From: Tritonibacter multivorans
GTDB taxonomy: Bacteria > Pseudomonadota > Alphaproteobacteria > Rhodobacterales > Rhodobacteraceae
Reading direction: 5' to 3'
Length of the DNA stretch: 64,000 bases
Assembly: GCF_001458415.1 (NCBI RefSeq)
Contig: NZ_CYSD01000002.1
Coordinates: 123,061 to 187,060 of the forward strand
Position 1 is the stretch's first letter. Each line of letters starts with the position of its first letter. Below the pieces are notes generated by a model that saw only the letters and a list, made by a program, of their open reading frames with translations, did not search any database and was not told where the DNA came from. Shown here piece after piece: positions 47,170 to 58,172 of this stretch. The position numbers were made by a program, and so were the translations under genes.

Positions 47170-47384
47170 GTAATAGTCTCCTTTGGCGTAGGGTCTTCTT
47201 TAGTCGTCTTGTTGGGGTCTCTCAGTTAACTGCCCAAAAAATGTTCGCGTGGGGATTAGTACTGGTGCGCACCTTGTGCCTCCCTACCTCTCGCGCTAAG
47301 TCGTCGCGCGAGCGGTTATGCTTCTCCTCCCTTAGGAGCTTAACCACCATTTAGTCCTGAAACAAACACTAACACTGGTGCACC
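47170..47384. promoter_or_regulatory. Divergent control region, transporter / quinol oxidase operon
   Basis: 215 bases. Two related palindromes, ggtgcgcacc (47264-47273) and ggtgcacc (47377-47384), both preceded by act, lie about 110 bases apart; the second abuts the cyoA ATG, which lacks a normal ribosome binding site. An inverted repeat ctcgcgc/gcgcgag (about 47290-47312) and ctcct/aggag (about 47325-47339) could form hairpins in the cyo leader. Confidence 0.4.
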
Positions 47385-48479
47385 ATGCGGTTCTCACAGG
47401 TCGCCCTCCTCACGGGCCTGATGTTCCTCCTGTCTGGTTGCAACCTTGTCGTCCTCAATCCTTCGGGCGACATTGCAGCACAACAGGGCGATTTGATCGT
47501 CTATGCTACCGTTCTTATGCTTATCGTGATCGTTCCGGTCATGGCACTGACGGTCTTCTTCGCCTTCAAATATCACAAAGACAAAACCGATTCGGCTTAC
47601 GAGCCGGACTGGGACCACTCCGTTAGCCTTGAAATCGTCGTTTGGGCGGTTCCGCTGGCTATTATTATCTGCCTTGCAGGTCTGACCTGGGTCGCGACAC
47701 ACCGTCTGGAACCCTATGATGATCTCAAGCGTATCTCAGCTGAAAAGCCGCTGGATCCCAACGTTGAACCGCTCGAGGTTCAGGTTGTCGCGCTCGACTG
47801 GAAATGGCTGTTTATCTACCCGGAACAGGGCATTGCCACTGTGAACGAAGCCGCCGTGATCGTAGATCGCCCGGTTGAATTCAAACTGACCTCCAACACC
47901 GTGATGAACGCGTTCTATGTCCCCGAAATGGCGGGCATGATCTACACCATGGCGGGCATGGAAACCGAGCTGAACGCGGTCCTGAACCACGCTGGCACCT
48001 TTGAAGGTTTCTCTGCGAACTACTCCGGTAACGGCTTTTCCGGCATGCGCTTTGACCTGCACGCCTCGGATGAAGCTGGCTTTGACGCCTGGGTCGAAAA
48101 GGTCCGTGCAGAAGGCAACGAGCTGAGCCGCGAAGCCTTTGTTGCGCTGGAAGAGCCTTCCAAGAACAACCCCGTTGCCTACTTCGGCGCTGTCGAAGCC
48201 GGTCTCTGGGACAAGGTTCTGAACCACTGCGTCGGTGACGACGAAATCTGCCTGAACGACATGATGATGGTGGACGCCCTTGGTGGCGGTGGTGTTGAAG
48301 GCCTGTACAACCGCGAACTGTTCCGCGGTCTGTGCTCTGCGGATGACCCCGAGGCCCTGTTCCTGATGCTCCGCGACGAGCATGCAAGCATCAAGTCCGA
48401 GATCATCTCTGCAATGACCCTGCTGCCCCCGGCGCATGACGCACCGCTGCAGCAGTCCACCCCTCTGGAAGCGAACTGA
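47385..48479 (+). CDS. cyoA: Quinol oxidase subunit II
   Basis: 364 residues. Signal with lipobox LSGC at Cys19, two TM helices (about 40-62 and 83-105), then a cupredoxin domain (VVALDWKWLFIYPEQGIA, FKLTSNTVMNAFYVPEMAG, CSGNGFSGM-like YSGNGFSGMRFDLHA). The CuA Cys/His ligands of cytochrome c oxidases are absent, so the donor is quinol. Long C-terminal extension with Cys residues. The ATG has no clear ribosome binding site. Confidence 0.94.
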   Translation: MRFSQVALLTGLMFLLSGCNLVVLNPSGDIAAQQGDLIVYATVLMLIVIVPVMALTVFFAFKYHKDKTDSAYEPDWDHSVSLEIVVWAVPLAIIICLAGLTWVATHRLEPYDDLKRISAEKPLDPNVEPLEVQVVALDWKWLFIYPEQGIATVNEAAVIVDRPVEFKLTSNTVMNAFYVPEMAGMIYTMAGMETELNAVLNHAGTFEGFSANYSGNGFSGMRFDLHASDEAGFDAWVEKVRAEGNELSREAFVALEEPSKNNPVAYFGAVEAGLWDKVLNHCVGDDEICLNDMMMVDALGGGGVEGLYNRELFRGLCSADDPEALFLMLRDEHASIKSEIISAMTLLPPAHDAPLQQSTPLEAN

Positions 48480-48485
48480 CATCCA

Positions 48486-50522
48486 ATGGCAAACGTACAC
48501 GCAATTGCCGAAGCTGCTGAGCACGTGAACAACGTGCACTGGCTGTGGGGCAAAATCACTTGGGATGCGCATACATTCCCATTCCTTTACGACCCGATCA
48601 TTGCCGTCACCTTTGCCGGCGTCATCGTGGCAACGCTCGCCCTTCTGGGCGCGCTGACTTACTTCCGTCTTTGGGGGTATCTCTGGACCGAATGGTTCAC
48701 CTCCATCGACCACAAGAAAATCGGTATCATGTATATGGTGCTGGCGGTCATCATGATGGTGCGGGGCTTTGCCGACGCGCTATTGATGCGGGTTCACCAA
48801 GCCCTCGCCTCGGCCGGGTTGTTCGAACTTCTACCCGCGTATCACTATGACCAGGTCTTCACCGTTCACGGTGTGATCATGATCTTCTTCGTTGCGATGC
48901 CTTTCGTGACCGGTTTCATGAACTATGTGATGCCGCTGCAGATCGGTGCCCGCGACGTGGCCTTCCCGTTCCTGAACAACTTCAGCTTCTGGCTGACAGT
49001 CTCCGGCGCGGTTCTGATCATGATCTCGCTGTTTGTCGGCGAATTCGCAGCCACCGGCTGGCTGGCCTACCCGCCGCTGTCAGGGCTTGAGTTCTCTCCG
49101 GGTGTTGGCGTCGACTACTATCTGTGGTCGCTGAACATCGCTGGTATCGGCACGACCCTGTCGGGCATCAACCTGGTTGTCACCATCGTCAAGATGCGTG
49201 CACCCGGCATGACCTGGATGAAGATGCCTGTTTTTGTCTGGACCACGCTCTGTACCAACGTCCTGATCGTTGCGACCTTCCCGGTTCTGGCCGCCACCCT
49301 GGCGCTGCTGACTGCAGACCGCTACCTCGGCACCCATTTCTTCACAAACGACATGGGCGGCAGCGCCATGATGTATGTGAACCTGATCTGGATCTGGGGT
49401 CACCCGGAGGTCTATATTCTGACCCTGCCGGTGTTCGGTATCTTCTCCGAGATCGTTCCGACCTTCTGCAAGAAGCGCCTGTTTGGCTACACCTCTATGG
49501 TTTACGCGACCTGCGTGATCATGATCCTCAGCTACATCGTTTGGCTGCACCACTTCTTTACGATGGGTGCGGGCGCGGATGTGAACTCCTTCTTCGGCAT
49601 CACCACCATGATCATTTCGATCCCGACCGGTGCGAAGCTGTTCAACTGGCTGTTCACCATGTACAAAGGCCGCATCTCTTACGAGCTGCCGATGATGTGG
49701 ACCGTGGCGTTTATGCTGACCTTCACCATTGGTGGCATGACCGGCGTTCTGCTGGCGGTTCCCCCTGCGGACTACGTGCTGCACAACTCTCTGTTCCTGA
49801 TCGCGCACTTCCATAACGTGATCATCGGCGGCGTTGTCTTCGGCATCTTTGCGGGCATCAACTACTGGTGGCCCAAGGCCTTTGGCTTCAAGCTTGACCC
49901 GTTCTGGGGCAAGGTGAGCTTCTGGAACTGGGTGCTGGGTTTCTGGTTTGCCTTCATGCCGCTCTATATCCTCGGCCTGATGGGTGTGACCCGTCGTATC
50001 AGCGCCTTTGAAGACACGTTCTATGCTGTGTACTTCTTTGTCGCGCTGCTGGGTGCGCTGATGGTGGGTGCTGGTCTTCTGGCCTTCATCGTCCAGATCC
50101 TGGTGTCGATCCTGAAGCGTGAAGAGCTGAAATGTGGCGATGACCCCTGGGGTGGCCGTACGCTGGAGTGGGCAACCACCTCTCCGCCGCCGTACTACAA
50201 CTTTGCTTTCAGCCCGCGTGTTTACGCTCTGGACGCATTCCACCACATGAAGGAACACGGCGCGACCCGCCCGACCTCTGGGTTTGTTCCGATCCACATG
50301 CCGCATTACACCGGCAGCGGGATCATCATCTCTGGTCTTCTGACGGCAATGGGTTTTGGTCTGATCTTCCACATCTGGTGGCTGGCAGGCATTACCTTCC
50401 TGGCGTCCGTGGTCTGGGGCATTGCCCACACCTTCAACTACAACCGCGACTATTATGTGCCCGCTGACGAGGTCCGAGCAATCGAGACCGCCGGTAACCC
50501 GGCCGCGGCAGGGGCGGAGTAA
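48486..50522 (+). CDS. cyoB: Quinol oxidase subunit I
   Basis: 678 residues with about 15 TM helices. Haem-copper ligands are visible: low-spin haem His in [12 protein letters not shown], CuB His in [11 protein letters not shown] (with the cross-linked Tyr) and WLHHFFTMG, and high/low-spin His pair in [12 protein letters not shown]. It also has K/D-pathway-like residues (e.g. [16 protein letters not shown]). Six bases after cyoA. Pumps protons while reducing O2 to water. Confidence 0.97.
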   Translation: MANVHAIAEAAEHVNNVHWLWGKITWDAHTFPFLYDPIIAVTFAGVIVATLALLGALTYFRLWGYLWTEWFTSIDHKKIGIMYMVLAVIMMVRGFADALLMRVHQALASAGLFELLPAYHYDQVFTVHGVIMIFFVAMPFVTGFMNYVMPLQIGARDVAFPFLNNFSFWLTVSGAVLIMISLFVGEFAATGWLAYPPLSGLEFSPGVGVDYYLWSLNIAGIGTTLSGINLVVTIVKMRAPGMTWMKMPVFVWTTLCTNVLIVATFPVLAATLALLTADRYLGTHFFTNDMGGSAMMYVNLIWIWGHPEVYILTLPVFGIFSEIVPTFCKKRLFGYTSMVYATCVIMILSYIVWLHHFFTMGAGADVNSFFGITTMIISIPTGAKLFNWLFTMYKGRISYELPMMWTVAFMLTFTIGGMTGVLLAVPPADYVLHNSLFLIAHFHNVIIGGVVFGIFAGINYWWPKAFGFKLDPFWGKVSFWNWVLGFWFAFMPLYILGLMGVTRRISAFEDTFYAVYFFVALLGALMVGAGLLAFIVQILVSILKREELKCGDDPWGGRTLEWATTSPPPYYNFAFSPRVYALDAFHHMKEHGATRPTSGFVPIHMPHYTGSGIIISGLLTAMGFGLIFHIWWLAGITFLASVVWGIAHTFNYNRDYYVPADEVRAIETAGNPAAAGAE

Positions 50523-50527
50523 CGCAA

Positions 50528-51190
50528 ATGGCATCTTCAATTGCATCCCCGGCCCCGGAAGGCGGCTACCAGTTCTACGTCACCGAAGATCCTCACCATG
50601 ACCATCATGGTGGGGACGACGAAGAGCACCACCACGAAACCGGCACCATGCTTGGTTTCTGGATCTACCTGATGAGCGACTGCCTGATCTTTGGCATTCT
50701 CTTTGCAGTCTACGCGGTTGTGGGTCAGAACTATGCGGCTGGCCCCTCGCCCGCGGACCTGTTCGAGATCGACAAGATCTTGCTGGCGACCTTCTTCCTG
50801 TTGTTCTCGTCGATCACTTACGGTTTTGCCGTGATCAACATGCAGCAGAAGAAACAGAACGCGATGATGTTCTGGCTGATCATCACTGGACTGTTCGGCT
50901 TTGGCTTCCTGGTGATGGAGGTTCTGGAGTTCGAACACCTCTGGCATCTGGGCGCAGGCCCGGGCGCAAGTGCCTTCCTGTCCGCCTTCTGGACGCTGGT
51001 GGGGACGCACGGTCTGCACGTGACTGCCGGTTCCATCTGGCTGGTTGTCCTGTTGGTTCAGGTGAAAATGCATGGTCTGACCGAGGCCAACATTCGCCGG
51101 ATCCTCTGCCTCAGCCTGTTCTGGCACTTCCTCGACCTGATCTGGATCGGGGTGTTCTCCTTTGTCTATCTCACCGGGGTGCTGCTATGA
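50528..51190 (+). CDS. cyoC: Quinol oxidase subunit III
   Basis: 220 residues, five TM helices, with a His-rich N-terminus (DPHHDHHGGDDEEHHH) that could bind metal. Family segments TMLGFWIYLMSDCLIFG, GTHGLHVTAGSIWLV and FWHFLDLIWIGVFSFVYL. Coupled to cyoD by an overlap at 51187. Confidence 0.95.
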   Translation: MASSIASPAPEGGYQFYVTEDPHHDHHGGDDEEHHHETGTMLGFWIYLMSDCLIFGILFAVYAVVGQNYAAGPSPADLFEIDKILLATFFLLFSSITYGFAVINMQQKKQNAMMFWLIITGLFGFGFLVMEVLEFEHLWHLGAGPGASAFLSAFWTLVGTHGLHVTAGSIWLVVLLVQVKMHGLTEANIRRILCLSLFWHFLDLIWIGVFSFVYLTGVLL

Positions 51191-51543
51191 GCGCGCATGA
51201 TCATTCCGACCACGGATCTTACCGGTCCTACATCATCGGCTTCTTGCTGTCGGTTGTCCTGACAGTTGTCCCATTCTGGATTGTCATGGCCGACGTCGAT
51301 GTCAGCCTTGGCGTCGCACTGGCGGTCATCTTTGGCCTCGGCGCGATCCAGGTTCTGGTGCATGTCTACTACTTCCTGCATGTCACCGTGCAGGCGGAAG
51401 ACGGCTGGCAGTTCATGTCGCTGCTGTTCACTGCGATCCTGCTGATCATCATCATGTCCGGCTCTATCTGGGTCATGCTGCACCTGCATGAAAACATGAT
51501 GCCCGCACATGATCAGATCGAACGCGTTCGGGACGTGAAATGA
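51187..51543 (+). CDS. cyoD: Quinol oxidase subunit IV
   Basis: 118 residues, three TM helices (SYIIGFLLSVVLTVVPFWIV, ALAVIFGLGAIQVLVHVYYF, LLFTAILLIIIMSGSIWV). Small assembly-supporting subunit of bo3/ba3 oxidases. ATG overlaps the cyoC stop; its own stop overlaps the SURF1 start. Confidence 0.94.
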   Translation: MSAHDHSDHGSYRSYIIGFLLSVVLTVVPFWIVMADVDVSLGVALAVIFGLGAIQVLVHVYYFLHVTVQAEDGWQFMSLLFTAILLIIIMSGSIWVMLHLHENMMPAHDQIERVRDVK

Positions 51544-52271
51544 CCAAGCGTCCGATGACGCATGAAGAAACTGAGGCGCGTCCACTTTGGGTGGACGCGC
51601 TTCTTCTTGTTCTGGCGGGTGTCGTCTTTGTCACCATGATCTCCCTTGGGAACTGGCAGATCAGACGGCTGTACTGGAAGCTGGATCTGATCGAACAGGT
51701 CGAAAACCGTGCCTATGGTGCGCCTGTTGCAATCCCGGAAACTGATCCCGTGCCCGAATACCTGCGCGTGACAACACGTGGTGAATTCCGCCATGACCTT
51801 AGCCTGCGCATCAAAGCCGTGACGGATCTTGGCCCCGGTTACTGGATTATGACGCCGCTTGTCACAGAGCAGAACACCCTTTGGATCAACCGTGGTTTCG
51901 CCCCAACCGGATATGACCCAACAGCCTTGAACCGCCCAATTGGCGCTCAGGTCATCACCGCTCTGGTACGCCAAAGCAGACCCGATGGAACCCTGCTGGA
52001 AAAGAACGATCCAACCGCCAAGCGTTGGTTTTCACCGGATATTCCAGCCATGAACGCGGCTGTTGGAATTTCGGCCCGCCACAGTTTCTACCTCGACGCG
52101 GCGCAATCGGCGGACCCTGGGGTGTGGCCACAAGGCGGCCTGACCATCCTTGATTTTCGCAACAATCATCTGAGCTATGCGCTGACGTGGTATGCAATGG
52201 CCGCGCTGTTTTTGGCAGCGATGATCTATGTGGTTTACAGCCGCTTTCAGACCCTGCGCGCAAAAGGCTAA
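51540..52271 (+). CDS. SURF1-family oxidase assembly factor
   Basis: 243 residues, TM helices near both ends (about 20-38 and 213-232) enclosing a periplasmic domain with the hallmarks LGNWQIRRLYWKLDLI, PGYWIMTPLV and TLWINRGFAP, and ending NNHLSYALTWYAMAALF. SURF1 helps insert haem a. In Paracoccus a dedicated SURF1 (Surf1q) belongs to the ba3 quinol oxidase operon, so this oxidase may carry haem a rather than haem o; no cyoE is in the operon. Overlaps cyoD by four bases. Confidence 0.93.
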   Translation: MTKRPMTHEETEARPLWVDALLLVLAGVVFVTMISLGNWQIRRLYWKLDLIEQVENRAYGAPVAIPETDPVPEYLRVTTRGEFRHDLSLRIKAVTDLGPGYWIMTPLVTEQNTLWINRGFAPTGYDPTALNRPIGAQVITALVRQSRPDGTLLEKNDPTAKRWFSPDIPAMNAAVGISARHSFYLDAAQSADPGVWPQGGLTILDFRNNHLSYALTWYAMAALFLAAMIYVVYSRFQTLRAKG

Positions 52272-54104
<1,833 letters not shown>

Positions 54105-54111
54105 TAAGACT

Positions 54112-55179
54112 ATGGCAAAGACAAGCGAACGCGGGTTTTGGAAAGATACAGAGACGCTGGAATGCGTCTCGATCGTTCCCGAAGTTGCAAACACCTATTC
54201 GTTTTCGTTCAAGGCACCTTCCGGGGCCTTGTTCGACTATGAGCCCGGTCAGTTCCTGACGTTGGAAATCCCGGTTCCCGGCGGCCCGCTCTACCGGACC
54301 TACACAATTTCGTCGTCGCCGTCTCGCCCGCGGTCGATCACCATCACCGCAAAGGCGCAGGCTGACAGCATCGGCACACGCTGGATGATCGACAATCTGG
54401 CGCCCGGCTCCAAAATCAAAGCGATCGGCCCGGCAGGTCTGTTCACCAACGCCGAAAGCCAGGCAAAGAAGTTCCTCTTCATCTCCGCCGGGTCTGGTGT
54501 GACACCTATGATGTCGATGACCGCCTGCATGTGGGACGAAGGTCAGGACATGGACGTTGTGTTCGTGAACTGTGCCAAACGCCCCTCGGAGATCATCTTC
54601 CGTCAGCGTCTTGAGCACATGGCCTCCCGCACGCCGGGTCTGGAGCTGAAATTTGTTGTGGAAGAAGCCGACAAATACAGCCCCTGGACCGGGTACCAGG
54701 GTCAGTTCAACCAGCTTATGCTGGGCCTGATGGCGCCGGACTATCTGGAACGCGAAGTTTACTGCTGTGGTCCAGAGCCGTTTATGAACGCCGTGCGCGA
54801 AGCGCTGGCCGGTCTTGGCTTTGACATGGACAACTACAATCAGGAAAGCTTTGGCGCGCCTGTTGAAGAAGTCGCTGATCAGCCTGATATGACCGAAGGC
54901 CTGCCGGATGACGAGGCAAGCGCAGAAGTCACATTTGCAGCGTCTGGTGTAACCGCGAAAGTGGCCGAAACAGACACGGTTCTGGCAGCAGCCCGAGCGA
55001 ATGGTCTGAACATCCCGTCCGGTTGTACCTTTGGTGTATGTGGCACCTGTAAGGTCAAAAAGACCGAGGGCGAAGTGCACATGGTCCATAACGGTGGCAT
55101 CTCGGACGATGACATCGCCGACGGCTATATTCTGGCGTGCTGTTCAAACCCAATCGGCAAAGTGACCGTCGACGTATAG
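54112..55179 (+). CDS. gbcB: Glycine betaine monooxygenase, reductase subunit
   Basis: 355 residues. FAD/FMN- and NAD(P)H-binding reductase (PGQFLTLEIP, YRTYTISSSPSRP, FISAGSGVTPMMSM, CCGPEPFMNAVREAL) with a C-terminal plant-type 2Fe-2S ferredoxin: Cys in SGCTFGVCGTCKVKK and the last in ILACCSNPIG. Passes electrons from NAD(P)H to GbcA. Starts seven bases after gbcA; a terminator follows. Confidence 0.93.
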   Translation: MAKTSERGFWKDTETLECVSIVPEVANTYSFSFKAPSGALFDYEPGQFLTLEIPVPGGPLYRTYTISSSPSRPRSITITAKAQADSIGTRWMIDNLAPGSKIKAIGPAGLFTNAESQAKKFLFISAGSGVTPMMSMTACMWDEGQDMDVVFVNCAKRPSEIIFRQRLEHMASRTPGLELKFVVEEADKYSPWTGYQGQFNQLMLGLMAPDYLEREVYCCGPEPFMNAVREALAGLGFDMDNYNQESFGAPVEEVADQPDMTEGLPDDEASAEVTFAASGVTAKVAETDTVLAAARANGLNIPSGCTFGVCGTCKVKKTEGEVHMVHNGGISDDDIADGYILACCSNPIGKVTVDV

Positions 55180-55221
55180 TGCCGTTTGACCTGTCAGACA
55201 GGCTGATCTTTGCTGAACTCA

Positions 55222-55255
55222 AAACGACCTCAGGTGTATTTGCCTGAGGTCGTTT
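55222..55255 (+). terminator. Rho-independent terminator after gbcB
   Basis: aaacgacctcagg (55222-55234), loop tgtatttg, cctgaggtcgttt (55243-55255), perfect 13 bp with a T-rich tail. Confidence 0.88.
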
Positions 55256-55441
55256 GCATTTTGATCTATTTCTTTCGCGCCATTTACGTGGATTTGACCC
55301 CACCAACTGTGGCGCAGACGAAACATTAACCAAAAATAGACACCCCAACTGGGGGAATTCCGCCGGTTCTGCCCCAGCCCTACAGATTTTCGCACGTCAC
55401 ACGGTATGTTCAAGGCAACAAAAAAAGTGTGTTGAGGCAGT

Positions 55442-56818
55442 ATGAGATCTTTTATCGCTCTGAGTGCGTGCGCGTGCCTGATGTCCTGCGCAGCTGTTGG
55501 TCCGAACTACGTTCCTCCGCAGATCAATCTGCCGGACTCGTTTGCGTTTTCGGCCCGCAACCAATTGGAAGCCGCCGCGCAAGAACGTTGGTGGGAACGG
55601 TTCGGTGACAAAGAGCTGAATGCGCTCATGTCGGAAGGGTTAGCCGCCAGTCTGGACATTCAAATTGCAACCGAACGGTTGACCGAAGCCCGCGCAACTT
55701 ACCGTGCACAACGCTCCGGTGCCAGCCAGGTCAGCGGCGACCTGTCTTTGCAAGCCGACCGCTTTGATGGTGGCGGAAGCCGCGAATTGGCCGAATTTGA
55801 TGCAGCTTATGTGTTTGATCTGTTCGGCGGTTTCCGCCGCCGTCGCGAACAAGCCTTGGCCACTGTCGATGCGACCGCCGCCGAAGCACAGACCACGCGA
55901 CTGGCGTTTCAGGCAGAGCTCTTCTCTGCCTATATCGAAGCGCGTTTTTTCCAACGCAGCCAGGTCATCACCCGTCGTTCGATCAAAAACCGCAGCGAGA
56001 CCCTCAAACTGATCGACCAGCGCCGCGAGGTCGATGAGGCCACGTTGATCGACAACCGACGCGCCGAAGGCGAACTGGCCTTGCAGCGCGCAAACCTTCC
56101 CGCGTTCAAGACCGGGTTTGAGGTCAACACTGTGCGCCTTGGCACCTTGTTGGGCAAATCCAGCCCTGAAATCGCAGCCCGTCTGAAGAAAAGCTACAAA
56201 GGTATCCCGCTGCCGCGCAAAACCTACGGCGCCGGTGTGCCCGCAAACCTATTGCGGAACCGCCCAGACATCCGCGCGGCCGAACGCCGCCTGGCCTCTA
56301 GCATGGCTGCCGTGGGAGTCAGCGAAGCGGAACTCTACCCGTCATTGAGCGTTGGTGGCACGATCCGGGTTTCGTCTGACAACAGCCTTCAGATTGGCCC
56401 GGCGCTGACCATTCCGCTCTTGAGCAGACCACGCCTGCTGGCAAACCGCGACGCCGCAATTTCACGCGCGCGACAAGCCGAGCTGCAGTGGCAGTCCGCG
56501 GTGCGGGATGCCATCGGCGAGGTCGAAGAAAATCTGTCCCGCAGCAAGAACGGCTGGACCGAGATTTCGCAACTCCGCCGCGCCGCGGTGAGTTACAGCC
56601 AGCTCAGCAAATTGTCGCGGGACGCCTACAGCCTTGGTGCTGCGACCCTGTTTGAAACGCTGGACGCCGAAGACGATCTGACCGGAACGCAAACCCGTTT
56701 GGCACAGGCCTATCGCAGCTATGCGCTGGCACAAGCGCAGCTGGCCATTGCCACCGGTCGCGGTTCAATGGTGGGCGCACCAACGGATGAAACAGGTACC
56801 GAGCGCCCGACAAACTAG
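55442..56818 (+). CDS. RND-type outer-membrane efflux lipoprotein (NodT/OprM family)
   Basis: 458 residues. Signal with lipobox LMSC (Cys16) then the NodT-family AAVGPNYVPP, two OEP repeats (about 60-215 and 265-445) rich in coiled-coil, and the second-half LRNRPDIRAAERRL. TolC-like trimeric exit duct. No RND pump or membrane-fusion gene is next to it in the window, so its inner-membrane partner is elsewhere. gagg precedes ATG 55442. Confidence 0.93.
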   Translation: MRSFIALSACACLMSCAAVGPNYVPPQINLPDSFAFSARNQLEAAAQERWWERFGDKELNALMSEGLAASLDIQIATERLTEARATYRAQRSGASQVSGDLSLQADRFDGGGSRELAEFDAAYVFDLFGGFRRRREQALATVDATAAEAQTTRLAFQAELFSAYIEARFFQRSQVITRRSIKNRSETLKLIDQRREVDEATLIDNRRAEGELALQRANLPAFKTGFEVNTVRLGTLLGKSSPEIAARLKKSYKGIPLPRKTYGAGVPANLLRNRPDIRAAERRLASSMAAVGVSEAELYPSLSVGGTIRVSSDNSLQIGPALTIPLLSRPRLLANRDAAISRARQAELQWQSAVRDAIGEVEENLSRSKNGWTEISQLRRAAVSYSQLSKLSRDAYSLGAATLFETLDAEDDLTGTQTRLAQAYRSYALAQAQLAIATGRGSMVGAPTDETGTERPTN

Positions 56819-56960
56819 GGCTTCAATCCGACCTGACTGGTCACAGTCTCGTGGGGAACCCCTTCAAACCGTTGTGCGAAACGGCGCAAGAACCTATCCC
56901 TACCTCTCAACGTCCTTGGGCTGACCCCAATGACCTTGATTTAGAGGAGGATCCGAACTC

Positions 56961-58172
56961 ATGCGTCTAACCGCCATTCTTGCTGCCGGCGTCTTTGCGA
57001 CAGCTGCCCTTGCAGAGACTCCCTCCCCTGCGCCAAATCCAGACAACTGGGACGCCGTGTTGCAAGATGCCAACGGCGAAACAGTGTATTGGAACGCTTG
57101 GGGCGGTTCTCCGCAAACCAATGACTTCATTGCCTGGGTTGGCCAGCGCGTCAAAGACGAACACGGCGTGACCCTGAAACACGTCAAGCTCAGCGACACA
57201 GCAGACGCCGTCTCCCGCGTCATCGCGGAAAAATCCGCCGGTAAAACCAACGGCGGCGCCGTGGACATGATTTGGATCAACGGCGCGAATTTTGCAGCTA
57301 TGAAAGACGCAGACTTGCTGTTTGGTCCCTTTGCCGAAGCACTGCCAAACTGGAAGTTCGTCGATGCGGACGGGAAGACCGTCACCACGGATTTCACCGT
57401 TCCAACCGAAGGATACGAAAGCCCGTGGGCCATGGCGCAGGTCGTTTTCATTTACGACAGCGAAACCTTGCCAAATCCGCCAAAATCTGCCGCAGCCCTG
57501 TTGGACTGGGCCCAGGCCAACCCGGGCCGGTTCACCTTCCCGCAGCCACCGGATTTTCTGGGCGGTACATTCCTGAAGCAAATGCTGATCGAACTGGCCG
57601 ACGACCCCAGCGTTCTGCAATCGCCTGCCGGAGCCAATTATGCCGACGTCACTGCGCCGCTTTGGCAGTGGCTTGATGCCTTGACCCCATCCTTGTGGCG
57701 TCAGGGGCGCGCCTTCCCACAGACCGGTCCACGTCAACTGCAGCTGATTGACGATGGCGAAATCGACCTTGCGATCTCCTTCTCTCCGGGCGAGGCCAGC
57801 GCGGCCATTGCCAATGACCTGCTTCCTGACACCGCACGCACATTTGTGCTTGATGGTGGCACCTTGGGCAACGCGAGCTTTGTGGCCATTCCGTTCAATG
57901 CATCCGCCAAGGCCGGTGCCATGGTTGTTGCGGATTTCCTGCTGAGCCCCGAGGCACAATTGCGCGCTCAAACGCCTGATATCCTTGGATATGGGACCGT
58001 GTTGAACATGGATGCACTTGCGGCCTCGGACCGGGATGCATTTGCGGCGCTTGACCTCGGGCCAGCCACGCTTTCGCCCGCCGAACTGGGCCAGGCGCTG
58101 CCGGAACCACATGCCAGCTGGATGACCAAAATCGAGCAGGACTGGAGCACACGCTACGGTGCCGGAAACTGA
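56961..58172 (+). CDS. ABC transporter substrate-binding protein, YnjB-like
   Basis: 403 residues, periplasmic. Signal peptide LTAILAAGVFATAALA (cleavage near residue 18). Shares the YnjB-like layout: YWNAWGGSPQTNDFIAWV, DMIWINGANFAAMKD, SPWAMAQVVFIYDSE and FLLSPEAQLRAQ. Family substrates are not well established. gaggaggatcc upstream of ATG 56961 is a strong ribosome binding site. Overlaps the permease gene by 14 bases. Confidence 0.88.
   Translation: MRLTAILAAGVFATAALAETPSPAPNPDNWDAVLQDANGETVYWNAWGGSPQTNDFIAWVGQRVKDEHGVTLKHVKLSDTADAVSRVIAEKSAGKTNGGAVDMIWINGANFAAMKDADLLFGPFAEALPNWKFVDADGKTVTTDFTVPTEGYESPWAMAQVVFIYDSETLPNPPKSAAALLDWAQANPGRFTFPQPPDFLGGTFLKQMLIELADDPSVLQSPAGANYADVTAPLWQWLDALTPSLWRQGRAFPQTGPRQLQLIDDGEIDLAISFSPGEASAAIANDLLPDTARTFVLDGGTLGNASFVAIPFNASAKAGAMVVADFLLSPEAQLRAQTPDILGYGTVLNMDALAASDRDAFAALDLGPATLSPAELGQALPEPHASWMTKIEQDWSTRYGAGN

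Noticed and set aside
48486..50522. Subunit I as part of a cytochrome c oxidase
   Set aside because: The partner subunit II lacks the CuA ligands and the gene set follows cyoABCD, so a quinol oxidase is the better call.
49080..50546. Open frame of 488 codons on the - strand
   Set aside because: Antisense shadow of cyoB; its sequence is a low-complexity mix of His, Gln and Arg.
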